From: CAYWWM01 sp965198025
Lineage (GTDB): Bacteria; Acidobacteriota; Terriglobia; 2-12-FULL-54-10
Direction of reading: 5' to 3'
Assembly: GCA_965198025.1 (NCBI GenBank)
Contig: OZ240237.1
Coordinates: 372,001-436,000, forward strand
DNA: 64,000 bases
Of the stretch, positions 35,077-44,504 are shown piece by piece. How positions within the stretch are numbered: the stretch's first letter is position 1; every line of letters starts with the position of its first letter. The position numbers and the translations under genes are program-made. Below the pieces are notes generated by a model. That model was not told where the DNA came from. It saw only the letters and a list, made by a program, of their open reading frames with translations, and made no database searches.

Positions 35077-38000
35077 ATGGCGTTGTCCCACTTCCATCCT
35101 GCCGTGGCCGCCTGGTTCGAAGCGACGTTCGGGGAGCCGACCGAGCCGCAGCGGAAGGGCTGGCCCACCATCGGCGCGGGCCGGGACACGCTGATCGCCG
35201 CGCCGACCGGTTCGGGGAAAACGCTGGCGGCGTTCCTGACAGCGATTGACTCGCTCGTACGACAGGGAATCGAAGGACGACTCGACAACGAACTGCAGGT
35301 CCTCTACATCTCTCCCCTCAAGGCGCTCTCGAACGACGTGAAGCAGAACCTCGCCGTGCCGCTCTCGGGCGTCCAGGAGGAACTGTGGCGAATGGGGTTG
35401 ATCGTGCCGGAAATCCGCACCTGGGTCCGCACCGGCGACACGCCCGCTGCGGAACGCCGGAAAATGCTCCGCAAGCCGCCGCACATCCTGGTTACGACGC
35501 CGGAGTCGCTCTACATTCTGCTGACAGCCGCGAAAAGCCGTCCGCTGCTGCGCACGGTCCGGACTGTGATCGTGGATGAAATCCATGCCGTGGCGCGAGA
35601 CAAGCGCGGCTCGCACCTGGCGCTCTCGCTCGAACGGTTGGACGGGATCGCGGAGCGCAAGCCGGTGCGCATCGGCCTGTCGGCGACACAGCGGCCGATC
35701 GAAGAGGTGGCGCGGTTCCTGGTGGGGACGTGCGGACTCGATACCGAGGGCATGCCGCGCTGTGAAGTGATTGACACGGGCCACACCCGCAAGATGGACC
35801 TGGCGATCGAGATTCCCAAGTCACCGCTTTCGGCGGTGGCGTCGAACGAGACCTGGGAAGAAATCTACGACCGGCTGGCGGCGCTGATCCGGGCGGAGCG
35901 TACCACGCTGGTTTTTGTGAACACCCGCCGGCTGGCCGAGCGCCTGGCTATGCACCTGAGCCAGCGGCTGGGCGAAGACAAAGTCACAGCGCACCACGGC
36001 AGCCTTTCGCGACAGCATCGCCTGCGCGCCGAGCAACGGCTGAAGTCGGGACAGTTGCAGGCGCTGGTGGCGACGGCGTCGCTCGAATTGGGAATCGACA
36101 TCGGGACGGTGGACCTGGTGTGCCAGATCGGCTCGCCGCGCGCCATTGCAACATTTCTGCAGAGGGTCGGGCGGTCGGGGCATACGCTGGGGGCGACGCC
36201 GCGCGGGCGAATCTTCGCGATGAGCCGCGACGAGCTGGTCGAGTGCGTGGCGCTGCTGCGCGCAGTGCGCCGGGGAGCACTCGACCGCCTGATGATTCCG
36301 GAGAAACCGCTCGACATCCTGGTACAGCAGATCGTGGCCGAAACCGCTGCGTGCGAGGAGCGCGGGGGCTGGGAGATGGAGCAACTGTACGAACTCTGTC
36401 GCGGGGCGTATCCCTACCGAAACCTGGCACGCGAAGAATTCGACGAAGCGGTGCACATGCTGGCCGAGGGGTTCTCGACGCGGCGCGGGCGCAGCGGAGC
36501 GCACCTGCACTACGACGGCGTGGGGGATCGCGTGCGCGGGCGGAGAGGCGCGCGGCTGGCCGCGATTACCTCCGGCGGCGCGATTCCGGACAACGCCGAC
36601 TATCAGGTACTACAGGAGCCGGAGGGCCTGTTCATCGGAACGGTGAACGAGGACTTCGCCATCGAGAGCATGGCGGGGGATATCTTTCAGCTCGGCAACA
36701 CGGCATGGCGAATCCTGCGCGTTGAGACCGGAGTGATGCGCGTGGAGGACGCCCACGGCCGGCCGCCGACGATTCCCTTCTGGCTAGGTGAAGCGCCTGC
36801 GCGCACGACGGAGCTTTCGGGGGAAGTCTCGGGGCTGCGCGAAGAGATCGAGAGACGGCTGGATCAATCGGGCGAGGCGGTGGCGTGGCTCCGGGAAGAA
36901 GCCGGAATCGGGGAGCCCGAGGCGGCAGAGGTTGTGGCATATCTCGGGGCGGCGCGACAGGCGCTGGGGGTGCTGCCGACGCAGAACACGCTGGTGCTGG
37001 AGCGATTCTTCGACGACACGGGGGGGATGCAACTCGTGGTCCACGCCCCGTTCGGCGGGCGGATCAACCGCGCCTGGGGACTGACGCTGCGCAAGCGCTT
37101 CTGCCGGGGCTTCAATTTCGAGTTGCAGGCCGCGGCCAACGAAGACGCCATCGTGCTCTCGCTGGGGCCGCAGCACAGCTTTCCGTTGGGCGAGGTGTTT
37201 TCGTATCTCAAAGCGGAAACGGCGGAGGACTTGCTGGTGCAGGCGCTGCTCGCCGCGCCGATGTTCCCAACGCGCTGGCGCTGGAACGCCTCGCGGTCGC
37301 TGGCGATCCTGCGGCACCAGGGCGGTAAGAAAATTCCGGCTGCGCTACTGCGAATGCGCGCCGACGATCTGCTGGCGGCGGTGTTTCCCGACAGCGCGGC
37401 ATGCCAGGAAAACCGGAGCGGGCCGATCGAGATTCCCGACCATCCGCTGGTGCGGCAGACGATCGGCGACTGCCTGACCGAAGCGATGGACATCGAGGGA
37501 TTCCGCAGTGTGCTGCGACGCGTGGAAGAAGGCCAGGTGCAACTGCTCTCCCGCGATACGGTCGAGCCGTCGCCGTTGGCGCACGAGATTCTGAACGCCC
37601 ACCCCTACGCGTTTTTGGATGACGCCCCGCTCGAAGAGCGCCGCGCACGGGCGGTGCAGACACAACGAAGCGGCGAGGTCCGCTCAGCGGACGAGATCGC
37701 ACGGCTCGATCCAATAGCGATTGCGAGCGTGCGCGCGCAGGCCTGGCCGCAGGTTGAAAGCGCAGACGAATTGCACGATGCACTGATGCTGGCCGGATTC
37801 GTTACGGAAAGCGAAGGAGCGGACTGGGAAAGGCACTTCGAGGAACTGATCGCGGCGAGGCGGGCGGCGCGGCTGGATACGGGGAAAGCTCCGGCGTTCT
37901 GGGTTGCGGCAGAGCGCAAGCCGCAGTTTCACACGCTATATCCGGAAGCGGCATACCATCCTGCGATCGCCGCTCCCGCGCGGGAGCAGGCGAGAACCTG

Positions 38001-39387
38001 GCCGCGCGAGGAAGCGCTGGTCGAGATCGTGCGCGGGCGGATGGAAACGCTGGGGCCGGTGACGACCGGAGCGGTGGCCGGTTCCTTGGGGTTGCGGACG
38101 GACGAGATCAAGACCGCGCTGCTGAGTCTCGAACGGGAGGGATTTATCCTGCGCGGACGCTTCTCCCAAACAGACGAGTTGGAATGGTGCAACCGGAGGC
38201 TGCTGTCGCGGATTCACCGGGCGACCCTCGACCGTTTACGCAAAGAGATCGAGCCGGTGACGGCGGCGGAGTTCATGCGGTTCCTGTTCGCGTGGCAGCA
38301 CGCGGACCCGGACCATCGCGTAGAAGGGCCGCTGGGGGTGGCGGCGGTGGCAGCGCTGCTGCAAGGGTTTGAGGTTCCGGCGGCGGCGTGGGAAAGCGAG
38401 ATTTTGTCGCTGCGTGTGGCGCGCTACGACCCGGCATGGCTCGATCAACTTTGCCTATCGGGAGAAATCGTGTGGATGCGCCTCTTCGCGCCCGCCGATG
38501 CGGACGGCCGCGCCGCGGCGACGCGCGTCTCGCCGATTTCGCTGCTCTACCGGAATCAGATGGACGGGTGGATGACGCTGACGGCAAAGCAATACCAGTC
38601 CCGGAATGGCGACGGCCGTACGAGCGCCGCCAAGCAGGTGATGGAGCATCTGGAGAACCGGGGGGCGAGCTTCTTCCAGGAAATCGTTACGGGGACGGGC
38701 CTGCTGCGGACCGAGGTCGAGGCTGGGCTGCGGGAACTGATCGCCGCGGGGCGCGTGACGGGGGATGGGTTTGCCGGGCTACGGGCGCTGGTGGTGGCGC
38801 CAGACAAAACGCTCGGGACGAGCAAGGCCAGATACAAAGACGGCCGGCCGGGCGTGCTGCCGGTGCTTCCGCCGACAGCGGGGAGGTGGTCGGCGCTACG
38901 GCGCGCGGGGAACGGCGTTGCGACGAACGGACTGCCGCAAGAGGCAATCGCCGAGCTGTGCGCGCGGCAACTTCTGCGCCGTTACGGAATCGTGTTCCGC
39001 CGCGTGATCGAGCGTGAGGACGGGCTGCCGCCGTGGCGCGACTTGCTCTATCCGTTGCGGAGGCTCGAAGCGCGGGGCGAGATTCGCGGCGGACGGTTCG
39101 TGGCCGGTTTCTCCGGAGAGCAGTACGCCATGCCGGAAGCCGTCGCACAACTGCGGGCGATCCGGCGCAAGGAGCCGAGCGGGCAGTTTGTCCGCGTGTG
39201 CGGGACCGATCCGCTGAATCTGGCGGGAATTACGACGCCGGGAACGAAAGTCGCGGCGCTGGCGACGAATCGGATTCTCTATCGCGATGGGATTCCGATT
39301 GCGGCGCGGGTGGCGGGCGAACTGGTGGAGCTGCATTCCTCAGCCGCCGAGTTTCGAAACGAGATTCGGGCAAAGCTGCCGGAGTGA
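35077..39387 (+). CDS. lhr: Lhr-type DEAD/DEAH ATP-dependent helicase
   Basis: About 1436 residues from ATG 35077, the normal length of full bacterial Lhr. Motifs: PTEPQRKGWP (Q-like), APTGSGKT (I), VTTPESLY, IVDEIHAV (II), GLSATQ (III), and FLQRVGRSGH (VI), all in the first 400 residues, followed by the winged-helix and beta-barrel core and the long C-terminal domain of Lhr. Lhr is a 3'-5' ssDNA translocase unwinding DNA:RNA hybrids and is linked to repair after alkylation or crosslinks. It is read in the same direction as the peroxidase-like gene 12 bases downstream. Confidence 0.92.
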   Translation: MALSHFHPAVAAWFEATFGEPTEPQRKGWPTIGAGRDTLIAAPTGSGKTLAAFLTAIDSLVRQGIEGRLDNELQVLYISPLKALSNDVKQNLAVPLSGVQEELWRMGLIVPEIRTWVRTGDTPAAERRKMLRKPPHILVTTPESLYILLTAAKSRPLLRTVRTVIVDEIHAVARDKRGSHLALSLERLDGIAERKPVRIGLSATQRPIEEVARFLVGTCGLDTEGMPRCEVIDTGHTRKMDLAIEIPKSPLSAVASNETWEEIYDRLAALIRAERTTLVFVNTRRLAERLAMHLSQRLGEDKVTAHHGSLSRQHRLRAEQRLKSGQLQALVATASLELGIDIGTVDLVCQIGSPRAIATFLQRVGRSGHTLGATPRGRIFAMSRDELVECVALLRAVRRGALDRLMIPEKPLDILVQQIVAETAACEERGGWEMEQLYELCRGAYPYRNLAREEFDEAVHMLAEGFSTRRGRSGAHLHYDGVGDRVRGRRGARLAAITSGGAIPDNADYQVLQEPEGLFIGTVNEDFAIESMAGDIFQLGNTAWRILRVETGVMRVEDAHGRPPTIPFWLGEAPARTTELSGEVSGLREEIERRLDQSGEAVAWLREEAGIGEPEAAEVVAYLGAARQALGVLPTQNTLVLERFFDDTGGMQLVVHAPFGGRINRAWGLTLRKRFCRGFNFELQAAANEDAIVLSLGPQHSFPLGEVFSYLKAETAEDLLVQALLAAPMFPTRWRWNASRSLAILRHQGGKKIPAALLRMRADDLLAAVFPDSAACQENRSGPIEIPDHPLVRQTIGDCLTEAMDIEGFRSVLRRVEEGQVQLLSRDTVEPSPLAHEILNAHPYAFLDDAPLEERRARAVQTQRSGEVRSADEIARLDPIAIASVRAQAWPQVESADELHDALMLAGFVTESEGADWERHFEELIAARRAARLDTGKAPAFWVAAERKPQFHTLYPEAAYHPAIAAPAREQARTWPREEALVEIVRGRMETLGPVTTGAVAGSLGLRTDEIKTALLSLEREGFILRGRFSQTDELEWCNRRLLSRIHRATLDRLRKEIEPVTAAEFMRFLFAWQHADPDHRVEGPLGVAAVAALLQGFEVPAAAWESEILSLRVARYDPAWLDQLCLSGEIVWMRLFAPADADGRAAATRVSPISLLYRNQMDGWMTLTAKQYQSRNGDGRTSAAKQVMEHLENRGASFFQEIVTGTGLLRTEVEAGLRELIAAGRVTGDGFAGLRALVVAPDKTLGTSKARYKDGRPGVLPVLPPTAGRWSALRRAGNGVATNGLPQEAIAELCARQLLRRYGIVFRRVIEREDGLPPWRDLLYPLRRLEARGEIRGGRFVAGFSGEQYAMPEAVAQLRAIRRKEPSGQFVRVCGTDPLNLAGITTPGTKVAALATNRILYRDGIPIAARVAGELVELHSSAAEFRNEIRAKLPE

Positions 39388-39399
39388 GGGAACACTTCA

Positions 39400-40629
39400 A
39401 TGGCATGGATCAAAGTAATCCACGAACACGAAGCGACTGGCGCAGTAAAGCGGGTGTACGAGGGGAGCAAAGTCGCCAAGATCCGCAAAGTCGGGGTCGG
39501 GGAGATCGTGAAGGTCTTCAGCCTGCGACCCGACCTGCTCGAAGCTCGGACAGAGTTTGGCACGACGATGACGTTCGGAGGGTCGGGTCTGGGGCGCTAC
39601 CGCGAAGAGCTGATCGCGGTGAGCATCTCGGCGATACTCAACTGTCTGTTCTGAGGCATCGAGCACGCAGAGTTTCTGCGTCGGGACGGCGGGGCGGACC
39701 TCGAAACAACAGTGGCGGTGTCCACGAACTGGCGCGAGGCGCGCCTCTCGGATGCCGACTACGCCATGCTCGAATTCTCCGAGAAACTGACACTGCTGCC
39801 CTGCGACATGAAGGAAGAGAACGTGAGGGGACTGCGGCGGCACGGATTCACGGACCGGGAGATTCTCTCGATTACTCTGGCGGCGGCGTATCGCAACTTC
39901 ATCACGCGGGTGGCGGATGCGCTAGGTGTGGAACTTCGGCAGGGCGAGAACTACACGCCCGAAATTCTCCACGCGTTCGGCGTTACCAAAGAGGAAGCGC
40001 AAACCACTATGTACGGAGGCCGCCAGGTGGCGGAGGAAAGCCCGAATCCGGAGGAACGCCTGCGCGGGGAACGGATGGGTCGGGTCCCGGCGTTGCAAGG
40101 CGTCTGCTGGATTGAAACGGTGGCAGGACCTAGCCAGAAACTGCACGATGTAGTTGCGGCGGGACTCCCACAGAACCTGGCGCGGGCGCTCAGCCTGCGG
40201 CCAGAAGCGCTGCAGGCGACGCTGGGGTTTGGACGATTGACCGGAATGGGCGGTTCGGAGTTGGGCGAGAGGCTGGAGTCCGTCATCGGTCTCACGGTGG
40301 CGGAATCACTCCAGGCGCCGTGCATGATCGCGCATCACGGGCAAGGACTGCGGGAGGCCGCCGGGAGATTCGACGCCAAAGAGAGGGCGGTGGCGCGATT
40401 CTGCGAGAAACTGACACGGCCGCCGAGCCCGATGTCGCGTTCGGACCTCGAAGCGCTTCGAGAGGCCGGGTTCGATGATCGTGCTCTGCTGACGATCGTG
40501 GCGAGCGCAGCATTGGAGAATTTTCTCGGCCGCGTTGCAGCGGGAGTGGGTGTGGGATTCGAGAATGAAGTTGCCGAGGTAGCCGCAAGTGCTCGCAGAG
40601 CAGATCCCACGTCGGTTCCCTCCTCGTGA
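39400..40629 (+). CDS. Two-domain AhpD/CMD-like peroxidase-related protein, probable selenoprotein (TGA = Sec85)
   Basis: Read through one TGA (39652-39654) this is a 409-residue protein. The start MAWIKVIHEHEATGAVKRVY and FGGSGLGRYREELIAVSISA are typical of peroxidase-related carboxymuconolactone decarboxylase proteins. Next comes N-C82-L-F-stop-G-I-E-H89, i.e. CxxU-xxx-H at the place where AhpD-type enzymes have CxxC-xxx-H. The frame continues with HAEFLRR and a full remaining domain, then a second CMD domain (about residues 235-400) with FGRLTGMGGSELGERLESVIGL and only one catalytic Cys (APC308MIAHHG). The downstream half has no proper start or ribosome-binding site. A SECIS-like hairpin follows the TGA. 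Predicted role: thiol/selenol peroxidase. The last dozen codons overlap a dispersed repeat. Sec use requires selABCD elsewhere in the genome. Confidence 0.8.
39665..39681 (+). promoter_or_regulatory. SECIS-like hairpin after the in-frame TGA
   Basis: ACGCAGA (39665-39671) pairs perfectly with TCTGCGT (39675-39681) around the loop GTT. The loop starts 18 bases after the TGA, inside the window expected of bacterial SECIS elements, and begins with G. It is coding sequence at the same time. Confidence 0.6.
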
Positions 40630-40635
40630 TGACAG
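40595..40635 (+). repeat. Dispersed GATCCCTCGTC repeat at a gene's 3' end
   Basis: CAGAGCAGATCCCACGTC to CTCGTGATGACAGG. It supplies the final codons (ARRADPTSVPSS) and stop of the selenoprotein-like gene, so the repeat has replaced or extended the original C-terminus. Confidence 0.65.
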
Positions 40636-40656
40636 GAAATCGTATTGCGCCGCCGA

Positions 40657-41445
40657 TCAAAGCTCCGGCGGCTCGGGCCGGGGCAGTTCGGGCTGGCGGG
40701 CGAACGGGCGAAGGTAGTACTTATTGAGGCCTTCTTCCAATAGCAGGAAGGCGGTGTCCGGGTCGTCGGCGAACTGGAAGAGTTCCAGGTCTTCGGGGCG
40801 GATGGTTCCGTAGCGGACCAGGGTGTCGAAGTTCACGATCTCCTTCCAAAAATCAGAACCGTAAAGCACGATGATGATTTTCTTCTTGAGCCTCTGGGTC
40901 TGCACCAAAGTCAACACCTCCATCAGCTCGTCGATGGTTCCGAAGCCGCCGGGGAAGAAGACCATGGCTTTAGCGAGATAGGCGAACCAGAACTTGCGCA
41001 TGAAGAAGTAGTGGAATCGGAAGGAAAGGTCCGGGGTGATATAGGGATTCGGGAGCTGCTCGAAGGGAAGTCCGATGTTGAGGCCGACGGACTTGCCGCC
41101 ACCTTCCTGCGCACCGCGGTTGGCGGCCTCCATCATGCCGGGACCGCCGCCAGTGCAGACGACAAAGCGGCGGGTGGTGTCTTGCAAACCGTTGGACCAC
41201 TCGGTGACCCGGCGAGCCAGCGTCCGCGCGTCCTCATAATATCGGTCGAGCGAATCGGTTTCCTCGGGGCTGCGCGCCGAGCCCAAGAAAACGATCGTGT
41301 CGCGGACGCGCTCGCGGCGGAAGTGTGAGTAGGGTTGTAGATACTCCGAGATGATCCGCAAGACGCGGGCGTCGGGGGAGTCGAGAAATCGCTCGTTCTT
41401 GTAGGCGACGGGCAGGGATTGGCTGCCGGTGGGTGGTGTGCTCAT
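40657..41445 (-). CDS. LOG-family (TIGR00730) Rossmann-fold nucleotide monophosphate hydrolase
   Basis: About 262 residues from ATG 41445 (an open frame continues upstream but looks non-coding). The two family motifs are present: GGGPGMMEAANRGA and PGGFGTIDELMEVLTLVQT. These proteins, often misnamed lysine decarboxylases, remove ribose 5-phosphate from nucleotides (PpnN/cytokinin-activating LOG). FLGSARSPEETD near residue 50 opens the fold. It lies convergent to the selenoprotein gene and downstream of the deoxyhypusine synthase-like gene on the same strand. Confidence 0.9.
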   Translation of the reverse strand: MSTPPTGSQSLPVAYKNERFLDSPDARVLRIISEYLQPYSHFRRERVRDTIVFLGSARSPEETDSLDRYYEDARTLARRVTEWSNGLQDTTRRFVVCTGGGPGMMEAANRGAQEGGGKSVGLNIGLPFEQLPNPYITPDLSFRFHYFFMRKFWFAYLAKAMVFFPGGFGTIDELMEVLTLVQTQRLKKKIIIVLYGSDFWKEIVNFDTLVRYGTIRPEDLELFQFADDPDTAFLLLEEGLNKYYLRPFARQPELPRPEPPEL

Positions 41446-41525
41446 GACCGCTGAACTCCATGAAGGGCGAAGAGTTGCACCGCCGGCTGGAAGGCTGCCG
41501 TAGGGCCCGAACGGCCGGCGTCCGC

Positions 41526-42584
41526 CTAAGAGACTTCCACCGAATCGAGCAGCGCGTTCCACTGACGGGCTTCGCGCTTGCGCCAGGAACCCTTGTGGTA
41601 GGCGTAGCCGACGATCAATGGGACAGCGAGGGTGGCTTCGCTCCATACCATCTGCTCCAGCCCGCTGTCCACCTTGCCCCAGCTGTGGGCTTCCTTGAGG
41701 GTGCTGCCGGAGAGCGCGCCATCGCGGACGTCGGCGACGGTGACCTGAATCGCATACTTGTGCATGCGGATGGGATAATCCAGCACATCAGCAGCCACAA
41801 TGACGTCCTGGGCAAAGTTCTTGGGGACACCACCTCCAATCATGAACAGGCCCGTGTCCTCCGTCTTCACTTTCCATTGCAGGAATTCGTAGAAGTCCTT
41901 CACGCTGTCAATGGCGACGCGCTTGTCTTCACTGCGGGTGGCATGATGGGCCACCAGGCCGAAGCCGGCGGAGCAGTCGCTGAAGGCGGGGCAAAAGATG
42001 GGAACACCTTTGCGATAGCATTCAAAAATCAAACTGTCGGGGGTCTTGCAGCCGTTCCGCTCGAGGTATGCACCCAGCTCCAGAATAAACTCGCGGGAGG
42101 AGTACGGCCGCGGCTCCATCTGGTTTGCCAGCGCGGTGATGGTGTCGTCGCAAATGCGCAGCTCGTCCTCGTCGATGAGAGTGTCGTAGATGCGGTCGAC
42201 GTGAAGCTGCCGGAGCATCTCGTCGTCCATGCCGGCTTTGAGGTCTTCGTCGGCGACGTAGTGGTGGAACCCCAGGGCTTCAAAGAAATCCTGGTCCACG
42301 ATGTTCGCGCCGGTGCTCACGATGCAGTCGACCATGTTGGACCGGACCATGTCGACGAAGATCTTCTTCAGTCCGGCGCTGAGGAGCGATCCGGCCAGGC
42401 ACAGTACGACACCACAGCCCCTGTCAGCCAGCATGCGGTCATACAAATCTGCCGCGCGAGCGAGGTCACGTGCGCTATTGGACATGTGGCGCATGGCTTC
42501 GACCATGGCCGTCACGTCATGCCGCGTGATGTCCAGGTGCTCAATCCGGTGCTTGAGCAGATCCTGCTTCGTCTTCTTGTTCAC
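41526..42584 (-). CDS. Deoxyhypusine synthase-like protein
   Basis: A 352-residue protein from GTG 42584, which has GAGGAGG 7 bases upstream. NAD-binding and active-site segments of the deoxyhypusine synthase family are recognisable: VSTGANIVDQD, CPAFSDCSAGFG, FMIGGGVPKNF, and EAHSWGKVDSG with the conserved catalytic Lys of SWGK. In eukaryotes and archaea the enzyme moves the aminobutyl part of spermidine to eIF5A/aIF5A; bacteria lack that protein. Bacterial relatives may make homospermidine or modify another acceptor. No eIF5A-like or polyamine gene is adjacent. Confidence 0.85.
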   Translation of the reverse strand: MNKKTKQDLLKHRIEHLDITRHDVTAMVEAMRHMSNSARDLARAADLYDRMLADRGCGVVLCLAGSLLSAGLKKIFVDMVRSNMVDCIVSTGANIVDQDFFEALGFHHYVADEDLKAGMDDEMLRQLHVDRIYDTLIDEDELRICDDTITALANQMEPRPYSSREFILELGAYLERNGCKTPDSLIFECYRKGVPIFCPAFSDCSAGFGLVAHHATRSEDKRVAIDSVKDFYEFLQWKVKTEDTGLFMIGGGVPKNFAQDVIVAADVLDYPIRMHKYAIQVTVADVRDGALSGSTLKEAHSWGKVDSGLEQMVWSEATLAVPLIVGYAYHKGSWRKREARQWNALLDSVEVS

Positions 42585-42895
42585 CGAAGTCCTCCTCTCG
42601 CGTACCATCTCACGATTCACAGAATTGTAACAGTCGCATCCTTTTTAACCGCTGGAATGTCCGCTGTCAAGAAATGAGGGATTGCGAGATGCAAGTTGGC
42701 ACATCGGCGCCCGGGACCAAGGGCGAGGCGGTAGGAGAACTGGTATAATTGCTCCAGGTTTTGTCGCGGCAGGATTTCCGGTGCTGGAGCGTGATGCCAA
42801 CCGATCCAAACATCCCATTGAGCGCGATGTCCGGGGATGGGCACGGTTCAGGCGGGCGCCGTGTCAGTTCGAGGCGCGCAAGGAAGGGGTTCCGA
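42585..42895. other. Divergent upstream region
   Basis: This stretch of 311 bases lies between two divergent starts. It presumably holds both promoters; I see no palindromic operator or small RNA. A plus-strand frame is open from 42749 but its first 49 codons precede the better-supported TTG start at 42896. Confidence 0.4.
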
Positions 42896-43822
42896 TTGAT
42901 CTGGAAGTATTGTCTTAAATCCCATTCCGGCTGCCCGCGTTCTATCGCGGCCGGGGTATTCCTGGCATGGGCTGTGCTGTTTGCTGGATGTGTGGCCGGC
43001 TTCGCACAAGCAACGGAGGAAGAGGAAGAATCCGGGCTGCGGATCGACGACGTGCAGTTCGAAGACGAGCACGGCGACGTGCGGTATTCGCTGATCACAG
43101 ACGCCGGGACCGACGTCGTGATGTCGTTTTGGGTGGACGGATTCGAGCGTGTGCGGGTAGAGCAACCGGGGGAGATTCCGGAGGAGCGTGTGCATCTCCA
43201 ATACGAGGCCGAGTTGCGCGATCCACAGGGAGTTCTGATGGCTCCAGGCGAGAGCGGGGAAGTGGATACGATCCTGGGCCCGAGGGATGCGGACTGGGGC
43301 CCACGAATCCGGTGGGCCGCCTCACTGCCCTCCTATGCGCTGCCCGGAATCTACAGGGTGCAGCTGCATGTGAAGGACGTCCAGAGCGGGGAAGAAACTA
43401 CCGGGAGCGTGCCGGTTCGGGTGCGGGGGGAGCGGGTCCAGGTGGAAGCGTTGCTGGGCGTGCAACAGTTGGAATATGCTAATACGAGGGGCGGCCCGTG
43501 GTTTCCGCGGCGCTTCTTTGCCCCGCAGCGGCCGATCCACGTGCGCTACAAGGTGGCCGGCTTCCAGGTTTCCCCCGACAACGAAATCTGGGTGGAGCAG
43601 GACTGGACGGTCCTCGATGCCGACGGAAACGAGATCGTGAGCCAGCAAAACGTGATCGTGGATCACGAAACGTACTTCTACCCTCCCCGCTTCCTGCAAG
43701 CGGTCCTCGAGTTGGGCCTGGAGGACCCGCAGCCCGGGACATACACGTTCCGGATCGCAATCCGCGACCGGATCGGCGGACAGAGCGTCTCCACGAATTC
43801 GGAATTCTTCGTGCGCCCGTAA
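42896..43822 (+). CDS. Secreted hypothetical protein
   Basis: About 308 residues, starting at TTG 42896 with AGGAAGGGG at the right distance. A signal peptide (AAGVFLAWAVLFAGCVAGFAQA) is followed by an acidic stretch EEEEE and a predominantly beta-strand region with Ig-like character, for example YALPGIYRVQLHVKD and QPGTYTFRIAIRD. No family is recognised. It may be a surface or periplasmic binding protein. It stands alone between divergent and downstream operons. Confidence 0.65.
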   Translation: MIWKYCLKSHSGCPRSIAAGVFLAWAVLFAGCVAGFAQATEEEEESGLRIDDVQFEDEHGDVRYSLITDAGTDVVMSFWVDGFERVRVEQPGEIPEERVHLQYEAELRDPQGVLMAPGESGEVDTILGPRDADWGPRIRWAASLPSYALPGIYRVQLHVKDVQSGEETTGSVPVRVRGERVQVEALLGVQQLEYANTRGGPWFPRRFFAPQRPIHVRYKVAGFQVSPDNEIWVEQDWTVLDADGNEIVSQQNVIVDHETYFYPPRFLQAVLELGLEDPQPGTYTFRIAIRDRIGGQSVSTNSEFFVRP

Positions 43823-44130
43823 CGCTGCCCCACCCGCGAGCCCCAAGCACTCAGTCCACCAGATCCAGCTACAGTACGCCGGAAATATTCGGGGATATGG
43901 ATCGGGAATTCGTTTCGGATTGGCAGTTTAGGATTTTGGACTTCTGCAGAGTCACGGCATCAGGAAGGTAGACCTGCACTTGACCCCGCCGCTAAGTCGC
44001 CGCTACAATCGGAGCTTTCCTACCCGCCGAGGGATGGGTGCGGAGAGCGCAAAGGTCCGGCGGGCGGACCGCGGAGCCAGGGTCGTCTGAGGCAGGCGGA
44101 GCGATTCATCACACTTTGAGAGGGGGACCT
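43823..44130. other. Upstream region of acpP
   Basis: The 308-base region contains a promoter-like pair at 43980-44009 and otherwise no gene or repeat that I recognise. Confidence 0.5.
43980..44009 (+). promoter_or_regulatory. Sigma-70-type promoter for the acpP-fabF operon
   Basis: TTGACC (43980-43985), 18-base spacer, TACAAT (44004-44009), 120 bases before the acpP start. Confidence 0.55.
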
Positions 44131-44367
44131 ATGGCCTCTGTCGAGGAGAAGGTCAAGCAGATTATTGTGGAACAACTGGGAGTGGACGAGGCGGAAGTGA
44201 CTCCCACGGCGTCCTTTGTGGACGACCTGGGGGCGGACTCGCTGGATACGGTGGAACTGGTGATGGCGTTGGAAGAAGCCTTCGACATCGAGATTCCGGA
44301 CGAAGATGCGGAGAAGATCCTGACCGTCCGCCAGGCCATGGATTACATCCAAGGACATAAGAAGTAA
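44131..44367 (+). CDS. acpP: Acyl carrier protein
   Basis: A 78-residue acidic protein. GADSLDTVELVMALEEAF contains the DSL serine that takes the 4'-phosphopantetheine arm; IPDEDAEKILTVRQAMDYI completes the standard fold. The start at 44131 follows GAGAGGGGG; longer in-frame starts upstream give non-homologous residues. Carries growing acyl chains in type II fatty-acid synthesis, next to fabF as in most bacteria. Confidence 0.96.
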   Translation: MASVEEKVKQIIVEQLGVDEAEVTPTASFVDDLGADSLDTVELVMALEEAFDIEIPDEDAEKILTVRQAMDYIQGHKK

Positions 44368-44504
44368 GAGAATTCCGCCCGGCGCTGTCCGGTTCCGGCC
44401 ACGGAACTCCACAGGCCTCCCGGCAGATGAGGATGCGGATTGCGGAACAGGGCTTCCGACGAACCTCAGTTGTCTAGCAGGGGCAGTCCGCAGGAGTGAG
44501 CAGC

